Shown here: positions 17,927 to 26,709 of the stretch, piece by piece | Layout of the letters: every line of letters begins with the position of its first letter | How positions within the stretch are numbered: position 1 is the stretch's first letter | Assembly: GCA_947496175.1 (NCBI GenBank) | Contig: CANMBU010000002.1 | Span: 682,001 to 746,000 of the forward strand | From: an uncultured Roseovarius sp. | GTDB lineage: Bacteria > Pseudomonadota > Alphaproteobacteria > Rhodobacterales > Rhodobacteraceae | Length of the DNA: 64,000 nt | Direction: 5' to 3' | Notes under the pieces: model-generated | Told to the model about the DNA's origin: nothing | The model's database searches: none | Seen by the model: only the letters and a program-made list of their open reading frames with translations | Translations under genes and position numbers: made by a program

Positions 17927-18988
17927 ATGAAAATCAAACTGGTTTCGTCGATTGTGTTCGCGACATCGCTGATGGCGCAGGGCGCTCACGCAGAGACGCT
18001 CAGGCTTTTGACCTGGGGCGGCTATGCGCCCGAAGAGGTCATCGCCAAGTTTGAAGCCGAGACAGGTCACACTGTCGAAGTCACAACGTCAAACAACGAA
18101 GAAATGATTGCCAAGCTGCGGGCAACAAATGGCGGCGGGTTCGATCTTGCTCAGCCCAGCCAGGACCGGATCACCAGTGCTCAGGAAGAGTTTGGTATCT
18201 ACAAACCGATTGATATGTCACGCGTGAATGCCGAACTTTTCATTCCGTCCATGCTAAGCGCAACGGCTGGCAACACGACATATAATGGTGAAGTCTACGG
18301 CTTGCCGCATGTCTGGGGAACCAGTGGCCTTGTGGTCAACACAGCCCAGGCCGGAGATGTACAGGACTACACAGATCTTTGCGATGCATCCGTGTCGGGC
18401 AAGGTGTCATACCGCCTGAAACGGCCAACGCTCATTGGCTTTGCCTATTCGATGGGGCTGGACCCGTTCGCGGCCTATGCCGATACAGAGGCGTACCAAG
18501 GGATCCTGGACCAGGTCGAAGCCAAGCTCACCGAATGCAAACCAAATGTAAAAACCTACTGGGAAGGTGGCGACGAGATTAAAAACCTTCTGCGCTCAGG
18601 CGAAGTGGTGGCGTCCATGGCATGGGACACAGGCGGCTGGCAGCTCAACGCGGACAATCCGGATATCACCTTTGTTGCCCCTGAATCCGGGGCTTTGGGA
18701 TGGATCGACACGTTTGTATTGCCTGCGCGTGGCCGGGCTGATGATGCCGCCTATGACTGGATCAACTTTGTCATGCAGCCGGAAATCGCCGCCATGATCA
18801 CCAACACAGCAGGCAATTTCACCGCGGCGGTTGATGGCGATGCAGCCGTCAGCGCTGATCTCAAGGCGCGTTATCAAGGCAGCTTTGATCAAAGCGCCAT
18901 TGACAACATCAAGTGGTATCCTCCGGTCCCCGCCGGTCTTGAGGCGATTGAAGGCGCGACGCTTGATCGTATCAACGCCGCGAACTGA
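17927..18988 (+). CDS. potD: ABC transporter periplasmic binding protein, spermidine/putrescine type (PotD/PotF)
   Basis: About 353 residues. Signal peptide MKIKLVSSIVFATSLMAQGA ends near AHA-ETL; the mature start LRLLTWGGYAPEEVIAKFEA fits the PotD-type family (usual form W..Y....L..FE..TG). GGDEIKNLLRSGEVVASMAW and GWIDTFVLPARG match the ligand-domain patterns. ATG 17927 gives a clean signal peptide; a GTG at 17915 is in frame. It begins a four-gene unit binding protein - ATPase - permease - permease. The true ligand may be a polyamine or another cationic or amide compound. Confidence 0.85.
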   Translation: MKIKLVSSIVFATSLMAQGAHAETLRLLTWGGYAPEEVIAKFEAETGHTVEVTTSNNEEMIAKLRATNGGGFDLAQPSQDRITSAQEEFGIYKPIDMSRVNAELFIPSMLSATAGNTTYNGEVYGLPHVWGTSGLVVNTAQAGDVQDYTDLCDASVSGKVSYRLKRPTLIGFAYSMGLDPFAAYADTEAYQGILDQVEAKLTECKPNVKTYWEGGDEIKNLLRSGEVVASMAWDTGGWQLNADNPDITFVAPESGALGWIDTFVLPARGRADDAAYDWINFVMQPEIAAMITNTAGNFTAAVDGDAAVSADLKARYQGSFDQSAIDNIKWYPPVPAGLEAIEGATLDRINAAN

Positions 18989-19005
18989 GGTCTTGGAATT
19001 CATAG

Positions 19006-19031
19006 AAAGGGGCGCCGGGCGGTGCCCTTTT
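19006..19031 (+). promoter_or_regulatory. Hairpin between polyamine binding protein and ATPase genes
   Basis: AAAGGGGCGCC and GGTGCCCTTTT pair, with one G-T wobble, around a four-base loop, and the 3' arm ends in TTTT. It can act as a weak terminator or message stabiliser after the binding-protein gene. Confidence 0.55.
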
Positions 19032-19053
19032 CACCACAAAAGAACCCGTCCGC

Positions 19054-20160
19054 ATGACCGTTTCGCCTGATCTTGTCTGTCGCGATCTTGTCAAAGATTT
19101 CGACAGTTTCCGCGCCGTTGATCACGTCACTTTTGAAGTGCCGCAAGGGTCGTTCTTTTCCATTCTGGGACCGTCGGGATGTGGGAAAACCACGCTTTTG
19201 CGGATGATTGCGGGGTTTCAATCCCCCTCAAGCGGCGATCTATTGATCAAGGGCCGCTCAATGCTTGGCGTGCCGCCGAACAAGCGCCCGGTCTCCATGG
19301 TGTTTCAGCATCTGGCGCTTTTCCCGACGATGAATATCGGCGACAATGTCGGCTTTGGCTTGCGCCAGCGCGGTGTCGCCAGGTCCGAGATAAAGGCACG
19401 CGTGACCCAAGTGCTTGAACGTGTTGGTTTGCCTGGGTTTTCAGAGCGACGGGTAGAGCAGTTGTCCGGCGGGCAAAAACAGCGTGTCGCCATCGCGCGG
19501 TGCATGGTTTTGGAACCAGACGTGCTTTTGCTGGATGAACCTCTTGGTGCCTTGGACCTCAAGCTGCGCGAGCATATGAAGATCGAGCTGAAGGCGCTTC
19601 AGTCGGAATTCAACACCACGTTCGTCTACATCACGCATGATCAGTCCGAGGCTCTTGTCATGAGCGACAAGGTTGCAGTGATGAACCATGGCCGCTTTGA
19701 GCAAATCGGCACGCCGCATGAGATCTATTACGATCCAAAGACCGCCTTCGTGGCTGGCTTTGTCGGTGATGCGAACCGGTTTGACGCAAAGGTCAGCGCC
19801 AAGTCTGGGTCCGCCTTGTCAATGGTCACTGAGGCGGGCACGCAAATCGAAGTCGAAACGGACGCCAGCAACTTGAGTGTAGGGCAGGGGGCCGAGGTTT
19901 TCCTGCGCCCCGAAGCCATCGAACTGGCCAAGGCCCAGGCGGATTTGACAGTCAAAACAAATACCAGCGTCGGGGTTGTGACATCTGTGTTCTTCAATGG
20001 CGCCAACAGCATGGTGAGCCTGAAGGATGCAAAGGCGGGCATGTCGTTCAATGTGGCCTTGCCACAAACCGGCGCCTTTGCGGATCTGCAGCCCGGAGAC
20101 GAAGTCTACACAAGTTGGCACCCCGCCAAGGCGCGCTGCTATGCGCATGACGGGGCTTAG
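19054..20160 (+). CDS. potA: ABC transporter ATPase, polyamine type (PotA)
   Basis: 368 residues. Walker A GPSGCGKTT, Q-loop VFQHLALFPTM, signature LSGGQKQRVAIARCMV, Walker B LLLDEPLGALDLKL and switch HDQSEAL are intact. The C-terminal hundred residues form a TOBE domain (FLRPEAIEL; VTSVFFNGANSMVSL). It powers uptake through the two permeases that follow. The downstream permease begins four bases after the stop. Confidence 0.92.
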   Translation: MTVSPDLVCRDLVKDFDSFRAVDHVTFEVPQGSFFSILGPSGCGKTTLLRMIAGFQSPSSGDLLIKGRSMLGVPPNKRPVSMVFQHLALFPTMNIGDNVGFGLRQRGVARSEIKARVTQVLERVGLPGFSERRVEQLSGGQKQRVAIARCMVLEPDVLLLDEPLGALDLKLREHMKIELKALQSEFNTTFVYITHDQSEALVMSDKVAVMNHGRFEQIGTPHEIYYDPKTAFVAGFVGDANRFDAKVSAKSGSALSMVTEAGTQIEVETDASNLSVGQGAEVFLRPEAIELAKAQADLTVKTNTSVGVVTSVFFNGANSMVSLKDAKAGMSFNVALPQTGAFADLQPGDEVYTSWHPAKARCYAHDGA

Positions 20161-20163
20161 CAG

Positions 20164-21027
20164 ATGTCCTCTGACGCATCCCGGCTTGGGTTCTACCTGC
20201 TGATTGCGCCGCTTTTGTTGTGGTTGGTGGTCCTGATCCTCCTTCCACATATCGGTCTGTTCGCTGTTTCCATCTCGGAAAAGACCGGGGTGCGGGAATA
20301 TGAGATTGGCTTTGGCAACTATGCGGCGTTTTTCACAGAGCCGCTCTATTGGCGCACGTTTGCACGCACAGCGATCATGTCCATATTGGCAACCGTTCTC
20401 ACCCTGCTGCTTGGGTTCCCGATTGCCTACTACATCGCCAAGCTCACCCGGGGACGCACGAAGACCACGCTCTTCCTGATGTGTATGATCCCGTTTTGGG
20501 TGTCCGAACTGGTGCGCACCTATGGTTGGATGATCTTGCTGCGCGAGACGGGCGTATTTTCTAACGCATTGCAATACATCGGCCTGACCACTGGTCCCAT
20601 TGAGTTTCTCTACAACGACGCCGCGATCATGGTTGGTCTGGTCTACACCTCGATCCTTTTCATGGTCGTCCCATTGGTCACGACACTGGACAGCCTGGAC
20701 GACAGCCTGATCGAAGCAGGCTACGACCTTGGCGGCACAAGTTTCTCGGTGATGCGCGAAATCGTGATCCCCCATGCCATGCCCGGCATCGTATCAGGCT
20801 GTATCGTTGTGTTCATGCTGTCGCTGGGCAACTACCTCACCCCGATCTTGTTGGGCGGCAAGGACAGCCTTTGGTTCACGGGCATGATCTACACCCAATT
20901 CATCACGCGGTTTAACTGGGAACTGGGCTCGGCCTTTGGCTTCCTGCTTTTGGCGCTGTCCTCACTCGTGGTCTTCGTCGGTCTTAAGCTCTCGCGGCAA
21001 TCCCTGACTGAGACAATGGGGCGCTGA
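20164..21027 (+). CDS. potB: ABC transporter permease, polyamine type (PotB)
   Basis: 287 residues, six membrane helices. The cytoplasmic EAA loop that docks to the ATPase is visible as EAGYDLGGTSFSVMREIVIP. The start is ATG 20164, immediately after the ATPase stop with hardly any spacer. The next permease starts one base after this stop. Typical of PotB/YdcU proteins. Confidence 0.9.
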   Translation: MSSDASRLGFYLLIAPLLLWLVVLILLPHIGLFAVSISEKTGVREYEIGFGNYAAFFTEPLYWRTFARTAIMSILATVLTLLLGFPIAYYIAKLTRGRTKTTLFLMCMIPFWVSELVRTYGWMILLRETGVFSNALQYIGLTTGPIEFLYNDAAIMVGLVYTSILFMVVPLVTTLDSLDDSLIEAGYDLGGTSFSVMREIVIPHAMPGIVSGCIVVFMLSLGNYLTPILLGGKDSLWFTGMIYTQFITRFNWELGSAFGFLLLALSSLVVFVGLKLSRQSLTETMGR

Positions 21028-21028
21028 G

Positions 21029-21883
21029 ATGATCCCGACCGTACCCCGTTCCCGCTTTTCGATCTGGTGCTACCGCGCCTATGTGATCACGTTCTTCGTC
21101 TACCTCGCACTGCCGCTCACCGTTGTCTGCATCTTTGCCTTCAACAACAGCGTTTTCCCTTCGCTTCCATGGGAGGGGTTCACACTCGCCTGGTTCTTTG
21201 GAACAGAGGCCCCCTTCATCGGCGTCTTCAACGAACGATCCATCATGCGCGCCATTGGCACATCCGCTTTTGTTGCGGTCTGGGTGGCTGGTTTGGCGGT
21301 TGCCGTGGGAACGTGTAACGCGTTTCTTTTCGTGCGGCATGAATTCCGGGGCAAATCGCTTTTGTACATGCTGATGCTGTTGCCGCTGATCATTCCCGGC
21401 GTCATCCTTGGCATCTCGATCCTGGTCTTTTCCAGTGCCGTGGCCAACACGTTGGAGGATGCAACAGGCCTCTGGTTTGACGGTCTTCGACCTGGCTTGA
21501 TCCTTGTCATCCTGGGGCAGTTTTCGTTTATCGCGACCTTTGCAACTTTGGTGATTTCTGCACGCCTGCAGAAATTCGACCCCAGTCTTGAAGAAGCGGC
21601 CCTCAATCTCGGTGCAAGCCAGTGGGGTGCGATCCGTCAGATTACATTGCCGTTCCTGTTTCCTGCCATCATCGCATCCGCCATTGTCTCGGTGCTGATG
21701 AGCTTTGAGAACTTCAACACCACATTGATGCTCGTGGGATCGGAATCGCCCCTGACAATCACAATGTTTGACAAACTCAAACAAGGGTCGACACCGGTCC
21801 TGAACGCTGTTTCCCTTCTGCTGATCATCGTATCAGCGGCCATCGGCCTGATCTCACTGCTGTTCCAAAATGCAAAGCGGTGA
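21029..21883 (+). CDS. potC: ABC transporter permease, polyamine type (PotC)
   Basis: 284 residues, six helices. The EAA loop reads EEAALNLGASQWGAIRQITL, and AFNNSVFPSLPWEGFTLAWF is the periplasmic loop usual in PotC (F..S.....W.G.T..WY). It completes the transporter. The gene ends ten bases from the convergent RpiR gene, with no obvious terminator between them. Confidence 0.9.
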   Translation: MIPTVPRSRFSIWCYRAYVITFFVYLALPLTVVCIFAFNNSVFPSLPWEGFTLAWFFGTEAPFIGVFNERSIMRAIGTSAFVAVWVAGLAVAVGTCNAFLFVRHEFRGKSLLYMLMLLPLIIPGVILGISILVFSSAVANTLEDATGLWFDGLRPGLILVILGQFSFIATFATLVISARLQKFDPSLEEAALNLGASQWGAIRQITLPFLFPAIIASAIVSVLMSFENFNTTLMLVGSESPLTITMFDKLKQGSTPVLNAVSLLLIIVSAAIGLISLLFQNAKR

Positions 21884-21892
21884 GGCGCAGGC

Positions 21893-22798
21893 CTAGAACT
21901 TTCGAAACAGCTTGGTGCGGTCGAACATGTCTTCCAAGGCTTCCATGCGCGCTTGCGTGTGCTCCCAGTCGCGCTCCTGCACTTCGGCGATCACGATCTC
22001 GGACATGAGCATCAGGGTCAGGTTTGAGTCCCAAGCAGATGGCACGGCAATGTGGCTGGCAAAACTGACCGTGGCGTGGTCCGCAATGGGCGACACCCAT
22101 TGATCTGTGAAAAGCACGATATCGGCCCCACGCTCGCGCGCCATTTCCGCCAGTTTCAGCGTGCCGTTTTCATATCTGCGAATGTCAAAGATCACGACAA
22201 CATCGGTTTCCTTGAGGTCCAGCAGATAATGCGGCCAGGCATTTGAACTTGAGGTGATCTGGACGACATCATCCCGAATGACCTGCAGATGCAAAAAGAA
22301 GTAATCGGCCAAAGTCCGCGTGATACGTCCGCCAATGACATAGATTTTGCGAGAGGGATCACTGATCAAATCGCAGCAATGCTCAAACTCAGCAGGGGTT
22401 ATCTTGGACATGGACTGACCAATGTTGTCGATGACCGCCTTGGTGAAACGGTTGAGCACATGACCCTCAGGCGCATCATCCACCCACGAGGCGCGCTTGG
22501 TCAGGGGGCTTGAGATCTTCTCGTTCAACTCGGCCCTCAAGGCGCGTTGAAACTCGGGAAACCCCGAAAACCCAAGCTTTTGGACAAGCCGGGCCACCGT
22601 GGGGGTCGAGACCTCAGCCGCTTCGGCCAATGAGGTGATCGTGCCAAGGCCCGAAGCAGGGTAGTTTTGCAAGATCACATCGCAAAGCTGTCGTTCTGAT
22701 CGTGTCAGGTCATCAGAACGCTCCTGCAGTTTTTCGGCAATCGTATTGGTGCTCAATGTCCAGTCTCTTGTCACTGCTTGCGCGGAAATTTTGGTCAA
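21893..22798 (-). CDS. RpiR family transcriptional regulator
   Basis: About 301 residues if TTG 22798 is used; no good ribosome binding site is visible and GTG 22777 is possible. The N-terminal helix-turn-helix (ITSLAEAAEVSTPTVARLVQ then KLGFSGFPEFQ) is the RpiR signature, and a C-terminal SIS domain (KIYVIGGRITRTLADYFFLH) would bind a phosphosugar-like or other small ligand. It is divergent from the amidohydrolase/TRAP/dehydrogenase operon and convergent with the ABC transporter genes, and probably controls the former through the palindromes in the gap. Confidence 0.88.
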   Translation of the reverse strand: MTKISAQAVTRDWTLSTNTIAEKLQERSDDLTRSERQLCDVILQNYPASGLGTITSLAEAAEVSTPTVARLVQKLGFSGFPEFQRALRAELNEKISSPLTKRASWVDDAPEGHVLNRFTKAVIDNIGQSMSKITPAEFEHCCDLISDPSRKIYVIGGRITRTLADYFFLHLQVIRDDVVQITSSSNAWPHYLLDLKETDVVVIFDIRRYENGTLKLAEMARERGADIVLFTDQWVSPIADHATVSFASHIAVPSAWDSNLTLMLMSEIVIAEVQERDWEHTQARMEALEDMFDRTKLFRKF

Positions 22799-22801
22799 TT
22801 T

Positions 22802-22826
22802 TTTACATGATGTACGATGTTGTAAA
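22802..22826. promoter_or_regulatory. Inverted repeat between rpiR and amidohydrolase genes
   Basis: TTTACA-N13-TGTAAA lies in the 94-base divergent gap, right beside the regulator start. Operators of this length fit a dimeric RpiR protein. A possible -35 TTGACA follows at 22846. Confidence 0.45.
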
Positions 22827-22863
22827 GAAATTCACCAAAAAACATTTGACAGTCGCAAGCCTC

Positions 22864-22881
22864 ATGAAGAAAAATCTTCAT
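22864..22881. promoter_or_regulatory. Palindrome in the leader of the amidohydrolase operon
   Basis: ATGAAGA-AAAA-TCTTCAT, arms of seven bases, ends two bases before the GGAGGG ribosome binding site. It could be an RpiR operator or an RNA hairpin that affects translation of the first gene. Confidence 0.4.
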
Positions 22882-22892
22882 TGGAGGGTGGG

Positions 22893-23669
22893 ATGATCAA
22901 AACGGCTGCGACTTCGAGTTTGGACCCGGTGGTTCAGGTGATAAATCCCGAAGGGTTGCATGAGGTTGTCTTGGTTTGCGAACATGCAAGCGCCTATATC
23001 CCGCCGAATTTCAATGACCTGGGGCTCGAAAAACAGGTGGTCTCCAGTCACATTGCCTGGGACCCGGGGGCGCTGGAAACAGCAAAGGTGATGTCGAAAC
23101 ACCTGAACGCCGTGCTTGTGGCGGGATGTGTGTCGCGTTTGGTCTATGATTGCAACCGCCCCCCCGAAGCGCCAAGTGCCATGCCGGACGTAAGTGAAAT
23201 CTACGCGGTGCCTGGAAATCTGGGCCTGTCCTATCAAGCCCGGCGCGCGCGTACCGAAATCTACTATCGCCCCTTTGAACAGGCGCTGAAAGATACGCTT
23301 TCGAACCACGCGAAACCGCCTGTCGTGGTTACGATCCACAGTTTCACGCCAACCTTTCTTGGACAGGAAAGGGATGTTGAAATCGGCATTCTGCACGACG
23401 AAGATGCCCGGCTCGCTGATGCGGTGTTGTCCATCGCAAGCGGATACGATGTGCGGCGCAATCAGCCTTATGGCCCTGAAGATGGCGTCACGCACACGTT
23501 GCGGCGTCATGCGCTGCGCAAGAACCTTCTCAACGTGATGATAGAAGTCCGAAATGATCTCATTGCCTCTCCAGACGCCTGTTCAAAGATGGCGCAAACG
23601 CTTTCGCAATGGGTTGAACAGGCGCTAACCGCGCTACGAGCCTCCCCGGAAAAAGAGGAGCGTCCATGA
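22893..23669 (+). CDS. N-formylglutamate amidohydrolase family protein
   Basis: 258 residues. The family fold hydrolyses an N-acyl amino acid. Seen: VLVCEHASAYIPPNF (metal/ligand start of the family), IAWDPGALETAKVMS, YDCNRPPEAPSAMPD, VVTIHSFTPTF and VMIEVRNDLI. ATG 22893 is preceded by GGAGGGTGGG; the open frame upstream is intergenic. No histidine-degradation genes are nearby, so a different N-acyl or N-formyl compound, imported by the coupled TRAP system, is more likely than formylglutamate itself. It overlaps the small permease gene by 4 bases. Confidence 0.88.
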   Translation: MIKTAATSSLDPVVQVINPEGLHEVVLVCEHASAYIPPNFNDLGLEKQVVSSHIAWDPGALETAKVMSKHLNAVLVAGCVSRLVYDCNRPPEAPSAMPDVSEIYAVPGNLGLSYQARRARTEIYYRPFEQALKDTLSNHAKPPVVVTIHSFTPTFLGQERDVEIGILHDEDARLADAVLSIASGYDVRRNQPYGPEDGVTHTLRRHALRKNLLNVMIEVRNDLIASPDACSKMAQTLSQWVEQALTALRASPEKEERP

Positions 23670-24238
23670 AAGTCCTACGTGCCTATATCCGGTGGATCGA
23701 CGCCTTCAACCACCGTGTCGGGCGTTTCATCATGTACGGCATTTTCGCCATGATGGCCGTGCTCTTGTGGTCAACCATCAGCAAGTTTTCCGATCAGCCG
23801 TCACTCTGGACATTGGAAGCCGCTCAATTCGCGATGATTGCTTACTTTTTCCTTGGTGGACCTTACGCCATACAGATGGGGGCGCATGTACGAATGGACC
23901 TCTTTTACGAAAACTGGTCCGTCAAACGCAAAGCAGCCACGGACGCGCTCATGGTGCTTTGCCTGATCGCCTATCTTGGCGTGCTGCTCTGGGGCGGGCT
24001 CAGTTCAACCGCTTATTCCCTGGGGCATTTCGGATCAAACCCGGTGGGGTTCTTCGTCGATCTGGCCACGGGTGAGAAGTCCCTCGGAACACTGGAACGA
24101 AGCCGCACGATCTGGCGTCCGTATCTGTGGCCTATCAAGTCCATCATGTGTCTGGGCATCATACTGATGCTCCTGCAAGCGCTCTCTGAACTGTTCAAAG
24201 ACATCCTGCGCCTGCGCGGCGAAGAGGTGGCGCAATGA
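23666..24238 (+). CDS. TRAP transporter small permease (DctQ)
   Basis: 190 residues, four helices (FIMYGIFAMMAVLLWSTISK onward). FLGGPYAIQMGAHVRMDLFY fits the family loop after helix two. The longer loop before the last helix is typical of the mannitol/chloroaromatic-type TRAP branch. ATGA overlaps at both ends tie it to the amidohydrolase and to the large permease. Confidence 0.85.
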   Translation: MKVLRAYIRWIDAFNHRVGRFIMYGIFAMMAVLLWSTISKFSDQPSLWTLEAAQFAMIAYFFLGGPYAIQMGAHVRMDLFYENWSVKRKAATDALMVLCLIAYLGVLLWGGLSSTAYSLGHFGSNPVGFFVDLATGEKSLGTLERSRTIWRPYLWPIKSIMCLGIILMLLQALSELFKDILRLRGEEVAQ

Positions 24239-25560
24239 GTTATGAGGCCATCGCTCTTTTGATGTTCGCCTCGATGATGGTGCTCCTGTTCAGCGGTCAG
24301 CGCGTGTTTGGCGCGATCGGCTTTGTGGCCGTTATCGCGGCCCTGGCCCTTTGGGGGGATCGCGGCGGCTTTGACATTGCCTTTTCGCAGTCAATCAAGC
24401 TGATGCGGTGGTATCCGCTTTTGACTGTGCCGATGTTTGTGTTCATGGGCTACATCCTGTCCGAAAGCCGGATCGCCGACGACCTTTACAAGATGTTCCA
24501 TGTCTGGATGGGCGGGCTGCGCGGAGGGCTGGCCATCGGCACCATCGGGTTGATGGTTCTGATCTCGGCCATGAACGGGCTGAGTGTTGCGGGTATGGCC
24601 ATCGGGGCCACCATCGCCCTGCCAGAGCTTTTGCGCCGGGGCTACGACAAACGCATGGTCACGGGCGTTGTTCAGGCGGGCAGTTCTCTGGGCATTCTGG
24701 TGCCGCCTTCGGTCGTGCTGGTGCTCTATGCCATGATCGCGCGTCAACCTGTGGGGCAGCTTTGGCTCGCCGGGATCATTCCAGGGCTGATGATGGCCGC
24801 GATGTTCATCATTTACATCGCCATCCGCTGTCGCGTGAATCCAAGCCTAGGCCCTGTGCTGTCCGAGGAAGAGCGCGATATGCCCAAGGCCGAGAAATAC
24901 CGGCTTCTGCTGTCGGGGCTTCTGCCGTTTGCCATCTTCTTTGCGATGATGATCCCTTTCGTGAACGGCTGGACGTCACTGGTGGAAAGCTCGGCTATCG
25001 GGGCAATCACCGCCTTTCTGGCGGCCGTCCTCAAAGGCCGGATGACATGGACCGTTTTTGAAACATCTGTCCGCAGCACGCTTGGCATCACCTGCATGTT
25101 CATGTGGATCATCCTTGCCGCTCTGGCCTTTGGCGCGGTGTTTGACGGTCTGGGCGCGGTCAAAGCTATCGAAAGCCTCTTCACCGAACGCCTCGGCCTC
25201 AGCCCGTGGATGATCCTCATCCTGATGCAGCTCAGCTTTATCCTGATGGGCACGTTTCTGGACGACACGGCCATGTTGGTGATCGTTGCTCCGCTCTATA
25301 TTCCGCTTGTGGGCGCGCTTGGGTTCGATCTGATCTGGTATGGTGTGCTTTATACCATCACCACGCAGATCGCCTACATGACCCCACCCTTTGGCTATAA
25401 CCTCTTTTTGATGCGCGCCATGTCACCGCCTGAAATCGGCCTTGGCGACATCTACCGCTCTATCATCCCCTTTGTCGCAGTCATGGTTCTGGCGCTCACC
25501 ATCATCATGCTCTTTCCCCAGATCGCTCTGTGGCTGCCGCAATATGTGTACGGAAATTAA
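24235..25560 (+). CDS. TRAP transporter large permease (DctM)
   Basis: 441 residues, about twelve helices. VPMFVFMGYILSESRIADDL, the AMNGLSVAGMAIGATIALPE loop and GSSLGILVPPSVVLVLYAMI are DctM marks; FLDDTAMLVIVAPLYIPL and YMTPPFGYNLFLM close the protein. The region between helices resembles the branch that carries 2-oxo acids or aromatic acids. Coupled to the small permease by a 4-base overlap. Confidence 0.9.
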   Translation: MSYEAIALLMFASMMVLLFSGQRVFGAIGFVAVIAALALWGDRGGFDIAFSQSIKLMRWYPLLTVPMFVFMGYILSESRIADDLYKMFHVWMGGLRGGLAIGTIGLMVLISAMNGLSVAGMAIGATIALPELLRRGYDKRMVTGVVQAGSSLGILVPPSVVLVLYAMIARQPVGQLWLAGIIPGLMMAAMFIIYIAIRCRVNPSLGPVLSEEERDMPKAEKYRLLLSGLLPFAIFFAMMIPFVNGWTSLVESSAIGAITAFLAAVLKGRMTWTVFETSVRSTLGITCMFMWIILAALAFGAVFDGLGAVKAIESLFTERLGLSPWMILILMQLSFILMGTFLDDTAMLVIVAPLYIPLVGALGFDLIWYGVLYTITTQIAYMTPPFGYNLFLMRAMSPPEIGLGDIYRSIIPFVAVMVLALTIIMLFPQIALWLPQYVYGN

Positions 25561-25615
25561 TCAATAAAAAGAAAAGCATTGAAGCCAATCGAGTAACCAA
25601 CAAGGAGACATCAAA

Positions 25616-26647
25616 ATGACCACAAGACGTAAGTTTATCAAAGGTGCGGCCGTTGCTGCGCCCGCCGCTCTTGCCACACCGGCTCTGGCGCAATCGACTA
25701 TCACCTGGCGGATGCAAACCTATGCAGGCGCTGCCTTGGCCGCCGAAGTGGTGGTGCCGGCGATTGAGACCTTCAACAAAATCGCAGGTGACCGGATGCA
25801 GATCGAGCTTTTCTTTGCGGATCAGCTTGTCCCCACCGGTGAGCTGTTCCAGGCAATGCAGCGCGGTACAATTGACGCGGTACAGTCGGATGACGACTCC
25901 ATGGCCTCGCCCACCGAAGTCACTGTCTTTGGTGGCTACTTCCCCTTTGGCTCGCGCTACTCGCTCGATGTGCCGGTTCTGTTCAACCAGTATGGGTTAA
26001 AGGAAATCTGGGATGACGAGTATTCCAAGGTTGGGGTCAAGCATATCTCGGCCGGGGCCTGGGATCCGTGCCATTTCGCGACCAAAGACCCGATCAACAG
26101 CCTTGAGGACCTCAAAGGCAAGCGCGTCTTCACCTTCCCGACAGCGGGCCGCTTCCTGTCACAGTTTGGCGTGGTGCCGGTCACCTTGCCTTGGGAAGAC
26201 ATCGAGGTCGCGGTGCAAACCGGCGAGTTGGACGGCATTGCCTGGTCGGGCATCACAGAGGACTACACCGTCGGTTGGGCGGATGTGACCGACTACTTCC
26301 TGACCAACAACATTTCGGGCGCATGGATCGGTCATTTCTTTGCCAACATGGAACGCTGGAATGAGCTTCCCGAAGACCTGCAAGCGCTTCTGGAAGTCTG
26401 CATGGAGCAAAGCCACTACTACCGTCAGTGGTGGTATTGGGGCGGTGAAGCCAATCTGCGTGTGAATGGCACGAAGATGAAACTGACCTCGATCCCTGAC
26501 GAAGAATGGGCCCAGGTCGAGAATGCAGCCGTCAAGTTCTGGGACGAGATCGCAGCAGAGTCTGAGACCAAGGCCAAGATTGTTGACATCTTCCGCAAAT
26601 ACAACGCGGATATGCAAAAGGCCGGACGGCCGTATCGCTACGGATAA
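25616..26647 (+). CDS. TRAP transporter substrate-binding protein with Tat-type signal
   Basis: 343 residues. The N-terminus TTRRKFIKGAAVAAPAALAT is a twin-arginine signal, usual for this DctP subgroup (2-oxo acid/TakP-like); cleavage should follow ALA-Q near residue 25. The body (ITWRMQTYAGAALAAEVV; GDRMQIELFFADQLVPTGEL; VFTFPTAGRFLSQFG) fits the subgroup. AAGGAG lies 8 bases before the ATG. Here the binding protein follows the permeases rather than preceding them. A tight GC hairpin lies after its stop. Confidence 0.88.
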   Translation: MTTRRKFIKGAAVAAPAALATPALAQSTITWRMQTYAGAALAAEVVVPAIETFNKIAGDRMQIELFFADQLVPTGELFQAMQRGTIDAVQSDDDSMASPTEVTVFGGYFPFGSRYSLDVPVLFNQYGLKEIWDDEYSKVGVKHISAGAWDPCHFATKDPINSLEDLKGKRVFTFPTAGRFLSQFGVVPVTLPWEDIEVAVQTGELDGIAWSGITEDYTVGWADVTDYFLTNNISGAWIGHFFANMERWNELPEDLQALLEVCMEQSHYYRQWWYWGGEANLRVNGTKMKLTSIPDEEWAQVENAAVKFWDEIAAESETKAKIVDIFRKYNADMQKAGRPYRYG

Positions 26648-26655
26648 ACCAACGT

Positions 26656-26676
26656 GCCCCGGGTTCTGCCCGGGGC
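26656..26676 (+). promoter_or_regulatory. Hairpin between TRAP binding protein and alcohol dehydrogenase genes
   Basis: Perfect stem GCCCCGGG / CCCGGGGC with a 5-base loop. No T run follows, so message processing or protection of the binding-protein end is more likely than full termination. Confidence 0.6.
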
Positions 26677-26709
26677 GCAGTTCTTCACGCTTAATCGAGA
26701 CAACACAAG

